Source of the DNA: a virus | Direction: 5' to 3' (one strand) | Virus record (IMG/VR): IMGVR_UViG_3300023196_001456 | Coordinates: 1-60,688 of that record | Length of the DNA stretch: 60,688 bases | In this document: positions 17,233 through 24,142 of the stretch, one piece after another | Numbering within the stretch: the first letter of the stretch is position 1 | How the letters are laid out: each line of letters begins with the position of its first letter | The notes under the pieces: model-generated | The model's input: only the letters and a program-made list of their open reading frames with translations | Told to the model about the DNA's origin: nothing | Database searches by the model: none | Translations under genes and position numbers: made by a program

Positions 17233-17653
17233 ATGTATTTATTAGTTTAGTAACTTTATCAAATGCATTCATATAACTTTTATCTTTTATATAAAGCATA
17301 TCATCAACGCTGTTTCTACTGTGTACCACACTTGAATGATCACGTTCAATATATTTACCTACAGCATGGCAAGTATATCTCATAGTATGACCCACATGAC
17401 AGTAAATCTTTCTGAACATTACCAAGTCTTTAGTTCTGTTTAATACAGAAAGTTTCTTGATACTTTGTAGTTCAGGATAAAGAATATGCATAGTAGTTAT
17501 GCATGCTTTATGTATTTGTTCAAGTGTTGGCCTGTATTCTCCTTCATTATGTAATTTTTGAAATACAATGATTTCAATTCCATACTCAGTGAGCATAGTT
17601 TCTTTGAACGTAACTATGTCATTATCAAGCCTATTGTGTTGATTCTTAGTCAT
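17192..17653 (-). CDS. Stand-alone DnaA domain IV-like DNA-binding protein
   Basis: 153 aa. Residues about 70-135 (RKIYCHVGHTMRYTCHAVGK then YIERDHSSVVHSRNSVDDML) match the C-terminal helix-turn-helix of bacterial DnaA, including the RDHSSVVH signature (RDHSTV in DnaA). The AAA+ domain of DnaA is absent. It may recognise DnaA-box-like sites in the phage origin or compete with host DnaA. A host-like promoter (TTG-N20-TAAATTTG) is 22 nt upstream of the ATG. Confidence 0.85.
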   Translation of the reverse strand: MTKNQHNRLDNDIVTFKETMLTEYGIEIIVFQKLHNEGEYRPTLEQIHKACITTMHILYPELQSIKKLSVLNRTKDLVMFRKIYCHVGHTMRYTCHAVGKYIERDHSSVVHSRNSVDDMLYIKDKSYMNAFDKVTKLINTYVGTIPNNIQKQT

Positions 17654-17674
17654 TTATGTTTGTTATATAGTTTA

Positions 17675-17705
17675 CAAATTTAAGAAAATTTTACCAGTCT
17701 ATCAA
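17675..17705 (-). promoter_or_regulatory. Bacteroidota-type promoter for the DnaA domain IV operon
   Basis: On the leftward strand TTG (17703-17705), a 20-nt spacer, then TAAATTTG (17675-17682) fits the -33/-7 consensus TTG-N(17-23)-TAnnTTTG of Bacteroidota. The -7 lies 22 nt before the ATG at 17653. It overlaps the last codons of the uracil-DNA glycosylase gene. Confidence 0.6.
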
Positions 17706-18365
17706 GGTTTTGCCTTGTTTATTTAGTTCTACATTAGTCTTATTAAACACGTCATTTGAATCCCAAATACCACCTCTATATGCAGCTGATGCAGGATGTG
17801 TACACTTAAGTATCTTTTGATTAGATATTAATCTTTCCCATGCTTCTGCTTTTTTACCCATCAATATAAAAACAATATCTTTATTGTCTTGATTGATCTT
17901 ACTAAACAGATGTTCAGTAAAGGGTTTCCAATGCCAAAAGTGTGATCCTATTTTGTTTACTTCAACTGTAAGAGCTGTATTAATTAATAGCACGCCTTGA
18001 TTAGCCCAACATTTTAAATCAGTGTGATCTGTATCAATTGCTTTATTGATATATTGTAAAGACTTTTCTGCTTTATCTTTTTTACTACAGCTAAAAGCCA
18101 AACCATCAGCTGATCCTAATTGTGGATAAGGATCTTGACCAACTATCACAACTTTTAAATCATCATATTTACACTCTTTGAATGCATTAAATATGTCTTT
18201 AAACTTTGGAGTAAATCTTTTACCTTCTTCAACTAAACTAACTAATGAATCTGTTAGATCATCATAAAGTTTGCTGTCAATATAAGGAAATAATATATCT
18301 GCCCAACCTGAGCTTTCTATATCTTTTTTTAAACTGTCTTTTAGAATTATAAGGTTTTTTTCCAT
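17691..18365 (-). CDS. ung: Uracil-DNA glycosylase (family 1-like)
   Basis: 224 aa from the second methionine (MEKNLIILKD). The more distant upstream ATG at 18425 would overlap the divergent gene and adds 20 poorly conserved residues, so I reject it. Motif 1 is VIVGQDPYPQLGSADGLAFS, with Pro where most family 1 enzymes have His. NQGVLLINTALTV and THPASAAYRGG (the HPSPLS counterpart) are also present. It removes uracil from DNA; crAss-like phages commonly carry this gene. Confidence 0.88.
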   Translation of the reverse strand: MEKNLIILKDSLKKDIESSGWADILFPYIDSKLYDDLTDSLVSLVEEGKRFTPKFKDIFNAFKECKYDDLKVVIVGQDPYPQLGSADGLAFSCSKKDKAEKSLQYINKAIDTDHTDLKCWANQGVLLINTALTVEVNKIGSHFWHWKPFTEHLFSKINQDNKDIVFILMGKKAEAWERLISNQKILKCTHPASAAYRGGIWDSNDVFNKTNVELNKQGKTLIDW

Positions 18366-18375
18366 ATTTCTTTCT

Positions 18376-18397
18376 ATTTTTGTATATTTGTATATAA
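18376..18397 (+). promoter_or_regulatory. Late-type AT-rich motif before the lone rightward gene
   Basis: ATTTTTGTATATT (18376-18388) matches the motif seen before several late genes with one T fewer, and is followed by TGTATATAA. It also contains TATATTTG (18383-18390), a TAnnTTTG element. It lies in the 42-nt gap between the divergent uracil-DNA glycosylase and rightward gene starts, 20-30 nt before the ATG at 18408. Confidence 0.55.
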
Positions 18398-18407
18398 ATC
18401 TTTTATT

Positions 18408-18848
18408 ATGTCTGAAGAAAATCAAAATTTAGAGTCAACTGTTACTTATGACTTTACAAAAGTTATAACAGGTATCACAGTATCAACCGCATATATTTCT
18501 GGTCTTTCTAGAATTTTAACTGATATGGTAACTAACTATCCAAATCCTGCAGGATTACCTAAACTATTTAAAAAGTTTGGTGCTATAATGCAGTTAGAAG
18601 ACGGACAAGAAATTACTGAAGAAATACAAAAAGATCTTACACTTGATATAAATGAATCTAATATTTATACATTGTTTTCTTTACTCCAACTTCTAAGGTT
18701 TTTAGCAAAAGAACAAGGTCTTGAAATTGAAACTAAGACTACTGCTACTAAAGATGATCTAAAGGATCTTGCTGATTTAGTTACAGCAGGTAAATCTACA
18801 GCAGATAAAATCAAAGAGATTAATAGTAAGATGAAAATAGTTAAGTAA
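18408..18848 (+). CDS. Unknown protein, the only rightward gene in the left block
   Basis: 146 aa. An N-terminal region with many Ser/Thr and small residues (TYDFTKVITGITVSTAYISG) is followed by charged helices (LFSLLQLLRFLAKEQGLEIE; DLADLVTAGKSTADKIKEIN). No family recognised. It is divergent from uracil-DNA glycosylase and meets the next leftward gene tail to tail with no spacing. Its promoter-like motif is of the late type, so it may be a late or virion-associated protein. Confidence 0.75.
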   Translation: MSEENQNLESTVTYDFTKVITGITVSTAYISGLSRILTDMVTNYPNPAGLPKLFKKFGAIMQLEDGQEITEEIQKDLTLDINESNIYTLFSLLQLLRFLAKEQGLEIETKTTATKDDLKDLADLVTAGKSTADKIKEINSKMKIVK

Positions 18849-19232
18849 CTATCTTAAATTCATACCATTAAACTCTCCAATTTCTATACATGATTGTATA
18901 GCTAAGTTAAGCTCATCTTTATCACAATCTGCAAAAGATTTGCAATACTCTTGCCCATCTCTAACAAAGCATAATCCACATGCTCTTTTTACTTCCATCT
19001 TTGCTTCTATAAATGTGTAGCCAATTTCTTGTGCTATTTCTCTAATCATTGCATGTACACGTGCTAACTGTGGGTTACTACCCTTATCACCACCTACACC
19101 AATAAATATTTCTAACTTAGAGTCATCAGGTAAACTACCTAACCATTTATTAAATTTGGTTTGAACTGCTTTCTTTGGGAAATACAATTCTCCATTTTTA
19201 ATTGAAGCTTTTATATATAAGTTATCTTTCAT
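18849..19232 (-). CDS. Unknown 127-aa protein (possibly recombination-related)
   Basis: 127 aa. The central ARVHAMIREIAQEIGYTFIE and the later YCKSFADCDKDELNLAIQ resemble the layout of small phage recombination/NinB-type proteins (strand, NPQLARVHA helix, SF...D helix), but I cannot confirm a family. It overlaps the stop of the small membrane gene upstream (ATGA). Confidence 0.6.
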   Translation of the reverse strand: MKDNLYIKASIKNGELYFPKKAVQTKFNKWLGSLPDDSKLEIFIGVGGDKGSNPQLARVHAMIREIAQEIGYTFIEAKMEVKRACGLCFVRDGQEYCKSFADCDKDELNLAIQSCIEIGEFNGMNLR

Positions 19233-19381
19233 CCTAATATAACATTACTTACAGCGCATGTTAATGATACTACTAAAAATATTAGTAGACTCCAAAAACA
19301 TCCTTTGTATATTTTAGATTGTCTTTCAGGAGATCTTCCTTGATTACTTCTGTACTGTCTTATTTTTTTTTCTTTTTTCAT
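19229..19381 (-). CDS. Small single-pass membrane protein
   Basis: 50 aa. A basic N-terminus (MKKEKKIRQYRSNQGRSPER) precedes one hydrophobic segment, FWSLLIFLVVSLTCAVSNVI (about residues 29-48). The stop overlaps the next start (ATGA) and its start overlaps the stop of the 31-codon frame upstream, supporting a real, coupled gene. Positive residues before the segment suggest the N-terminus stays in the cytoplasm. Confidence 0.55.
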   Translation of the reverse strand: MKKEKKIRQYRSNQGRSPERQSKIYKGCFWSLLIFLVVSLTCAVSNVILG

Positions 19382-19473
19382 ATAAACATGTGTTCATCTT
19401 GATTACTATTATTAGTGTTATCTTCTGGTAAATCTAATTGTGTTTCTGGTTCTTTTGGGTCATCTGTTTTCAC
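19378..19473 (-). CDS. Very small acidic protein with GTG start
   Basis: 31 aa, MKTDDPKEPETQLDLPEDNT at the start, strongly acidic. No ATG is available; GTG at 19473 is the first start codon. The TGA overlaps the ATG of the membrane protein gene. Support rests on this coupling and on filling an otherwise empty gap. Confidence 0.4.
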   Translation of the reverse strand: MKTDDPKEPETQLDLPEDNTNNSNQDEHMFI

Positions 19474-19483
19474 GTGATAGGGT

Positions 19484-20050
19484 TTAATTATAAAATTTAG
19501 TTATTGATTCACTTGTAAGTGTATATAAAGGTGCTTTCAAGCCTGCTTTTTTTAATCCGTTATTTACCCATGTGTTACAAGTGTAATACCAACGGTAGTT
19601 GTCTTTACCATAATAATAGTTTGGTGCATATTCTGAATTATAATGTGATTCATCTATGTGCTTTTTAATTATTTGATATTGCTTTTCAGAACACTTGACT
19701 GTTTTCCAATTAAAAGAATCAAAATAGAAAGTCTTCTGTACACGTACTAAAGTAGAAGGATCAGTAATCAAAGTTTTATATAGCTTTCCTATAGTTAAAC
19801 TATCAAATGTATCTACTTCTGTAAAAAATACTTTAGATCCCCAACCATAAAGTTTAAAGACTCCATCTTCTCTTAATACTATATCTACATGTGCACCATT
19901 ATCAGATAAATAAAATTCACGTTCTGATGATTTACTATAAGATCCAGTAGGTATATAGTGTGCTGCAAACATTATTAGTATAAAAACTAATGATGAGACA
20001 GCACAAATTTTTAATATGTCTTTTATTGCTTTTTTAAAATTCATGAGCAT
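19484..20050 (-). CDS. Membrane-anchored DUF2459-like protein
   Basis: 188 aa. A hydrophobic anchor (CAVSSLVFILIMFAAHYI, about residues 17-34) is followed by NGAHVDIVLREDG, YGWGSKVFFTEV (about 68-79), KYQIIKKHI-type helix and TCNTWVNNGLKKAGLKAPLYT (about 157-176), the order and motifs of DUF2459, an NlpC/P60-like family of unknown activity. The H of HVDIVL and C of TCNTW are the likely catalytic pair. Facing the periplasm, it could act on the envelope, for example in lysis or superinfection exclusion; this is inference. Confidence 0.75.
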   Translation of the reverse strand: MLMNFKKAIKDILKICAVSSLVFILIMFAAHYIPTGSYSKSSEREFYLSDNGAHVDIVLREDGVFKLYGWGSKVFFTEVDTFDSLTIGKLYKTLITDPSTLVRVQKTFYFDSFNWKTVKCSEKQYQIIKKHIDESHYNSEYAPNYYYGKDNYRWYYTCNTWVNNGLKKAGLKAPLYTLTSESITKFYN

Positions 20051-20282
20051 CTAAAATTTCTTGTTCAAAATCTTCATCTATGAGATTCATGACATCAATA
20101 TTAACAAGATTACCTGTTCTATCAATACCACTATACCATACATGAGTTATGTCTGCTGTTGGTCCATAACCTGGTGTTCCTGGATCTCCATTAGAATCAT
20201 AATATTGATCTGGTTCTCCTGGGTCATAATTATATTCAACCGTAACTGACTCACCTGTTTGTGTTATAAGATCTATTTCCAT
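20034..20282 (-). CDS. Small acidic Gly/Pro-rich protein
   Basis: 82 aa. EYNYDPGEPDQYYDSNGDPG and TPGYGPTADITHVWYSGIDR; very acidic with a C-terminal EDFEQEILDAHEF helix. It overlaps the DUF2459-like gene by 17 bases. No family recognised. Confidence 0.65.
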   Translation of the reverse strand: MEIDLITQTGESVTVEYNYDPGEPDQYYDSNGDPGTPGYGPTADITHVWYSGIDRTGNLVNIDVMNLIDEDFEQEILDAHEF

Positions 20283-20283
20283 A

Positions 20284-20523
20284 CTATATAAATCTTAGTG
20301 CACCTCCATCAACGTAAACAAACTCTTGTCCACACTCAGTGCACTTAGCATTTGATTCATTACGTAATAAAGAAACATTATAACAATTAGGACAAGGAGT
20401 ATCTCCTTCTTCTATATATTCTTCTATTGCTTTTCTAGCATAGCTATGTATCATTGCATCATGTGCACCACGATACTCTAGCTCTTCTTGTTGCTCAATA
20501 AAGAGCTCTTTCATTTTTCCCAT
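20284..20523 (-). CDS. Small zinc-ribbon protein
   Basis: 79 aa from ATG 20523. The same frame stays open to 20646, but that extension is occupied by another gene in a different frame, so the shorter start is chosen. The N-terminal half is helical (MKELFIEQQEELEYRGAHDA) and the C-terminal half holds CPNC ... CTEC, a zinc ribbon. No family recognised. Confidence 0.7.
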   Translation of the reverse strand: MGKMKELFIEQQEELEYRGAHDAMIHSYARKAIEEYIEEGDTPCPNCYNVSLLRNESNAKCTECGQEFVYVDGGALRFI

Positions 20524-20527
20524 AATA

Positions 20528-20674
20528 TTATTTTTTTTGACTGTCCATCCAACATCTACTACTGCAATAGCTTTCATACTCTGATAGCTTACCACATTGT
20601 AGACATTTATAAACTTTATTAGTTTTAGTTTCTGTTTTTTTATCATCCATCCAACTCCATTCTTGAATACTCAT
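20528..20674 (-). CDS. Short CxxC...CxxxC zinc-binding protein
   Basis: 48 aa. After an acidic, Trp-rich start (MSIQEWSWMDD) it has YKCLQCGKLSEYESYCSSRC, with four cysteines spaced like a small zinc knuckle. It begins two bases after the SF2 helicase stop and ends five bases before the next ATG, which fits a packed operon. Role unknown. Confidence 0.65.
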   Translation of the reverse strand: MSIQEWSWMDDKKTETKTNKVYKCLQCGKLSEYESYCSSRCWMDSQKK

Positions 20675-20675
20675 C

Positions 20676-21776
20676 TTAGTTATTTAAAGGATTGTAAAAT
20701 TTAATTTTAGAATTGTCAAAATCTTTCAAAGCATTGGTAACCCATGTCTCATCCTGTGTACCTGTATAACATAGTATGTGACATACTGCTGTTTCAGATG
20801 GATTAAGTCTTAGTAATCTACCTATTCTTTGTGAAGATTTTCTTTCATTACCATATGCATGCATAATAATACCTTGTTTAAGGTTTGGAATTGTAACACC
20901 TTCTGATAATTGTAACACGCATGATAACTTATCAATTCTACCATCAGAGAATAATTCTAGATTCTCTTCTGATTTTGCATTACCAGAGTGATAACTATGC
21001 TTGCATAATTTATCAGCTTGCTTTTGTGTATTAGCAAATATAATGCACTTATCACCTAAGTTAGAAGTCAATGATTTGACGTAATCTTCTTTAGTAGAGT
21101 AGTCCATCAATGCTTTCATTCTCATAATAGCAGCAAACTGTCTTTGTTTTGGTGTATTAGCATCTGCATAACGCTTAGTAGAGTAACTATAGTCTAAGAA
21201 TTCTGATGTCCACCAAAAACCTCCATTTTTATTCTTTTTCTTTAGTGTCTTAAGTTTAGACAACTCCAGTTGATGAACAAAAATTTTATAGTTGTTTAGT
21301 ATTTTAGAATCTGTTGCATCATCTACACTAAATGTAAACTTGATGGGACAATACTTTTTGACCATTCTACCTTTTACAGAATCAGCACGTTTTGGTGGTG
21401 TACCTGTTAAGCCTAATATTTTACCTGTAAATACAGACAAAAATGGCTCATGTGATTCTAATAAGCTATGACATTCATCTAAATAGACTATATCATAGTC
21501 ATTTGGATTCTGTTTGTTTATAGATAAGTATGTTGTAAACGTTATATGTTTAACTAATGGGTATAATCCCATTTTATCTAGTTCATCAAGCCAAGACTGA
21601 GCTACTGAATGTTTTGGTATTACTACTAATGCATTTATAAAAGGATTATAGTTTCTTTGTAAGTGTTGTATAGCAATTCTTGTCTTACCTACACCCATAG
21701 ATATGCCTAAACCACATCTTTTATGTTGTGCAGCTATAGATAATGCATCTGCTTGTACTATTTCTCTTTTAGTCAT
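20676..21776 (-). CDS. SF2 (DEAD/DExH-type) helicase
   Basis: 366 aa, short for SF2. Q-like/Walker A region GLGISMGVGKTRIA (about residues 22-35), motif Ia VVIPKHSVAQSW, motif II LDECH (about 98-102), motif III LGLTGTPP, then in domain 2 CIIFANTQKQADKL and motif VI QRIGRLLRL (about 322-330). Likely a DNA helicase/translocase for recombination or replication restart. The first gene after the tRNA cluster. Confidence 0.88.
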   Translation of the reverse strand: MTKREIVQADALSIAAQHKRCGLGISMGVGKTRIAIQHLQRNYNPFINALVVIPKHSVAQSWLDELDKMGLYPLVKHITFTTYLSINKQNPNDYDIVYLDECHSLLESHEPFLSVFTGKILGLTGTPPKRADSVKGRMVKKYCPIKFTFSVDDATDSKILNNYKIFVHQLELSKLKTLKKKNKNGGFWWTSEFLDYSYSTKRYADANTPKQRQFAAIMRMKALMDYSTKEDYVKSLTSNLGDKCIIFANTQKQADKLCKHSYHSGNAKSEENLELFSDGRIDKLSCVLQLSEGVTIPNLKQGIIMHAYGNERKSSQRIGRLLRLNPSETAVCHILCYTGTQDETWVTNALKDFDNSKIKFYNPLNN

Positions 21777-21817
21777 AATTATTACATGAATTTTTTAATT
21801 TTTTAGATTTATAAAGG

Positions 21818-21891
21818 TGCTCCCTATAGGACTTGAACCTATGACCTTTTCATTATGAGTGAATTGCTCTAACCAACTGAGCTAAGAGAGC
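21818..21891 (-). tRNA. tRNA-Met (CAT)
   Basis: 74 nt cloverleaf on the leftward strand. Acceptor GCTCTCT pairs with AGGGAGC (one G-T), D arm GCTC/GAGC, anticodon loop CTCATAA with anticodon CAT, T arm ATAGG-TTCAAGT-CCTAT. The anticodon stem has one outer A-A mismatch. The CCA end is not fully encoded. CAT could also be an Ile tRNA after lysidine modification. Confidence 0.9.
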
Positions 21892-21894
21892 CGG

Positions 21895-21980
21895 TAGCCG
21901 GAGTGGGATTTGAACCCACACGGACATTGCTGTCCAAAGGATTTTAAGTCCTTCATGTCTACCAATTTCATCATCCGGCC
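21895..21980 (-). tRNA. tRNA-Leu (TAA)
   Basis: 86 nt class II tRNA. Acceptor GGCCGGA pairs with TCCGGCT (G-T at the end), D loop AATTGGTAGAC, anticodon stem AAGGA/TCCTT around CTTAAAA (anticodon TAA), a long variable arm and T arm GTGGG-TTCAAAT-CCCAC. Only three bases separate it from the tRNA-Met gene. Confidence 0.93.
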
Positions 21981-21985
21981 AACAG

Positions 21986-22059
21986 TGATCCCACAAGGAC
22001 TTGAACCTTGAACCTACAGCTTAGAAGGCTGTTGCTCTATCCAATTGAGCTATAGGACC
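21986..22059 (-). tRNA. tRNA-Arg (TCT)
   Basis: 74 nt. Acceptor GGTCCTA pairs with TGGGATC (two G-T pairs), D arm GCTC/GAGC, anticodon stem ACAGC/GCTGT around CTTCTAA (anticodon TCT), T arm CAAGG-TTCAAGT-CCTTG. It reads AGA, by far the commonest Arg codon of this AT-rich phage. Confidence 0.93.
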
Positions 22060-22077
22060 TAATTTTATAGATCAAAT

Positions 22078-22482
22078 TTAAATCCTCTTTTCAGAAAAAC
22101 CTAATTCTATAGCTTCTTTTGGATGTTCTTCTATCCACATGTGACATGACCTGCATGATGATAGCCAAGTGCTAACCTTTAAATGATATTCCCCACGTCC
22201 TTTCTTATGATGTACATCTGTAGAATGTAACGTGCAATTGTGCAAAGCTGCTTGACAAATTGGATTCTCTTCAAGAAACTTACGTCTAAGTTTACTGTAA
22301 GCTAAATCAATAACTTGCATTTTCTTTGACTTTTGCTTAATGGGCTTTCTCATTAAAGGTTTAGCATCTGTACTCTTACTTTTGTACCAGCAACTCTTGC
22401 AATAACGGTTTCCTTTATCATTTTTCCAGATAAATTGTTCCGTATTGCAATTGTTACATAGTTTCTTTTTTTGTTGAATCAT
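22078..22482 (-). CDS. HNH endonuclease with N-terminal zinc fingers
   Basis: 134 aa. The N-terminus has CNNC ... CKSC. The C-terminal HNH domain reads CQAALHNCTLHSTDVHHKKG, then STWLSSCRSCHMWIEEHP, with paired cysteines and the catalytic HH. It could be a homing-type, packaging or recombination nuclease; its place next to the tRNAs is compatible with homing, but it is not inside a gene. Overlaps the next gene by four bases. Confidence 0.85.
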   Translation of the reverse strand: MIQQKKKLCNNCNTEQFIWKNDKGNRYCKSCWYKSKSTDAKPLMRKPIKQKSKKMQVIDLAYSKLRRKFLEENPICQAALHNCTLHSTDVHHKKGRGEYHLKVSTWLSSCRSCHMWIEEHPKEAIELGFSEKRI

Positions 22483-23021
22483 GCTTTCAACTTTTTTTGA
22501 TTGTCATTTGGACTTAAAGTTAAGTAATTTGCTGGTAATAAACCCTTTGACATAAATAAAAGTATCACATCTTCATATACTATACCTAAATCTTTAAAAG
22601 ATATTGTATTATTATAATCTTCTAAATACTCATCAACTGGTATAGATATTAAAAACTCAACTGATTTACCTTTAAATGTTCTTTTAAAGTAGTTGTTGAT
22701 CTTTTTACTGCAAATCATTTGTTTCCAAGCATTGATTTCTCTTTGACCTCTTCTCCAAACTTTTGAGATTCTTCTTTTTTTATCCCAATGTAATTTTTCA
22801 ACCTCAGCTTTATCATAGACGTTTAACCCATGTAACACTCTCTTAAACAAGAAGTGTTGGTATGAATTTAACTTGGTATACTCAAAGTTGTTAATAATTG
22901 TAGGTGGATGTAACTGATATTCATCAAGTATTCCATAATAGTGGTAACGTTGAAGTCTTTTACTTAGGAGATCTTTACTTTCATTTTGTTTTAGTTGTGT
23001 TAATTGTTCTTGAGATAGCAT
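22479..23021 (-). CDS. Unknown 180-aa basic protein
   Basis: 180 aa, basic with many aromatic residues (KLHWDKKRRISKVWRRGQRE; INAWKQMICSKKINNYFKRT). The core suggests nucleic-acid binding. No family recognised. Translationally coupled to the HNH gene. Confidence 0.7.
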   Translation of the reverse strand: MLSQEQLTQLKQNESKDLLSKRLQRYHYYGILDEYQLHPPTIINNFEYTKLNSYQHFLFKRVLHGLNVYDKAEVEKLHWDKKRRISKVWRRGQREINAWKQMICSKKINNYFKRTFKGKSVEFLISIPVDEYLEDYNNTISFKDLGIVYEDVILLFMSKGLLPANYLTLSPNDNQKKLKA

Positions 23022-23067
23022 ACATATAGTTTTAATTTTTATTTAATATAATTTTAGATTTAATAAT

Positions 23068-23112
23068 AAAAAAAGGGACTATCACACTATTTCTAGTGGT
23101 CAAGTCCCTTTT
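23068..23112 (-). terminator. Intrinsic terminator after the acidic-tailed protein gene
   Basis: Read leftward: AAAAGGGACT ... AGTCCCTTTT (23075-23080 with 23103-23108, extended by A-U pairs) followed by a T tract (23068-23074). The loop can form a second stem CACTA/TAGTG. Symmetric A and T tracts may allow termination in both directions. Confidence 0.85.
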
Positions 23113-23136
23113 CAGTCATCCTTCAGAGATGTTTAT

Positions 23137-23706
23137 TTAGAGTTCAAATGTCTCTTCTTCTTCTACTACTAATTCTTCTACTTTCTCATCAACAATTTCA
23201 TTTTCTACTTTTTCCTCTGATGAGTCAAATCCAAATGCCTCAGCTGTTGTAGCTTTCTTTGGTTTTTTCTCTAGGTTAAATGAAGTTGATGCGTTTGCAT
23301 CTTTGATTGCAGCACCATTATTATGAGCTAACAATACATCCTCCGCTGTTGCATCAGCAACAAAAAAGGTTTTCCTATAAATAGGTTCTCCATCAACACA
23401 ACAGATAATACCTGTATCACCTGCATACTTAAGGTCTCTATCAGGATCATTAGCTGAAAATGCATCAAATTGTTCTTTGATGATAATTTTACCTGGCAAT
23501 GTAGTCATAGATTCTAAACCAATAGATTGTAGATCTTCTAATTTACCATGTAGTAGTGTACTTATGTTTGATTTCTTAACCCAACCTCCATTACCAAAGG
23601 TAACTCTGTCTTGTTGTAATCTTACATAACCGTACTCTGAACTTGTGCTTGATTGGCGGATAACATTTCCCATGTCATCAGCAATGATGTTTACTTTACT
23701 TTGCAT
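23137..23706 (-). CDS. Abundant-type protein with acidic C-terminal tail (possible second ssDNA-binding protein)
   Basis: 189 aa. N-terminal half beta-rich (YGYVRLQQDRVTFGNGGWVKK; LPGKIIIKEQFDAF; GIICCVDGEPIYRKTFFVAD), then a linker and a long acidic tail ending VEEEETFEL. The acidic tail with hydrophobic end resembles SSB or T4 gp32-like tails. An A-rich leader and its own strong terminator suggest high expression. No named family is recognised; DNA binding is inferred. Confidence 0.7.
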   Translation of the reverse strand: MQSKVNIIADDMGNVIRQSSTSSEYGYVRLQQDRVTFGNGGWVKKSNISTLLHGKLEDLQSIGLESMTTLPGKIIIKEQFDAFSANDPDRDLKYAGDTGIICCVDGEPIYRKTFFVADATAEDVLLAHNNGAAIKDANASTSFNLEKKPKKATTAEAFGFDSSEEKVENEIVDEKVEELVVEEEETFEL

Positions 23707-23758
23707 AATTTTTGCTTTTTAAAATTTAATAAAATGTGTGAATGATTCTGTCTATCTT

Positions 23759-24028
23759 TTAGACATCATCTGGGTGAAAATACGGGTCTTCCAATTTCTC
23801 ATAACTATCTATTTCATCTAAAGATCTAGAGTCTTCAATGATCCTTTCAGGATCTTCATCAGATTCTTTCTCTTGTTTACCAGAAAATTGATTGTAAAAA
23901 GGATTACCCACTTCTTTTGTATATACTCCACCTAAACCATTGAGGTCTTTTATCTCATCATCTGATAAAGATAAATATTGCTCAACTGAACATTCTATTA
24001 TGCGTCCATTAGGTAACTGTATTATCAT
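23759..24028 (-). CDS. Small acidic protein
   Basis: 89 aa. Starts with MIIQLPNGRIIECSVEQYLS (a beta hairpin and helix) and ends in an acidic, probably disordered tail (DEDPERIIEDSRSLDEIDSY). I have seen similar short proteins in Bacteroidota phages but know no function. Confidence 0.65.
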   Translation of the reverse strand: MIIQLPNGRIIECSVEQYLSLSDDEIKDLNGLGGVYTKEVGNPFYNQFSGKQEKESDEDPERIIEDSRSLDEIDSYEKLEDPYFHPDDV

Positions 24029-24050
24029 TTTATTTGCTAAGTAAGTTTAA

Positions 24051-24058
24051 CAAAAATA
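24051..24058 (-). promoter_or_regulatory. Bacteroidota-type -7 element TATTTTTG
   Basis: TATTTTTG on the leftward strand fits TAnnTTTG and is 23 nt before the ATG of the 89-aa gene. No clear TTG is seen 19-23 nt further upstream. The rest of the gap (24059-24142) shows nothing else. Confidence 0.4.
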
Positions 24059-24142
24059 TAATAATTTATGTATCTAATATAACATAATAAGCATGTCTTT
24101 CATTATTAGGAGTAAAAAGTCTGCATATATATAGCTAACAGG

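Noticed and set aside
18366-18425. Longer start for the uracil-DNA glycosylase
   Set aside because: It would overlap the divergent gene and add a Lys/Phe-rich N-terminus without family support.
19300-19320. Late-type core TTTGTATATT on the plus strand inside the small membrane gene
   Set aside because: No rightward gene follows; probably a chance match in AT-rich DNA.
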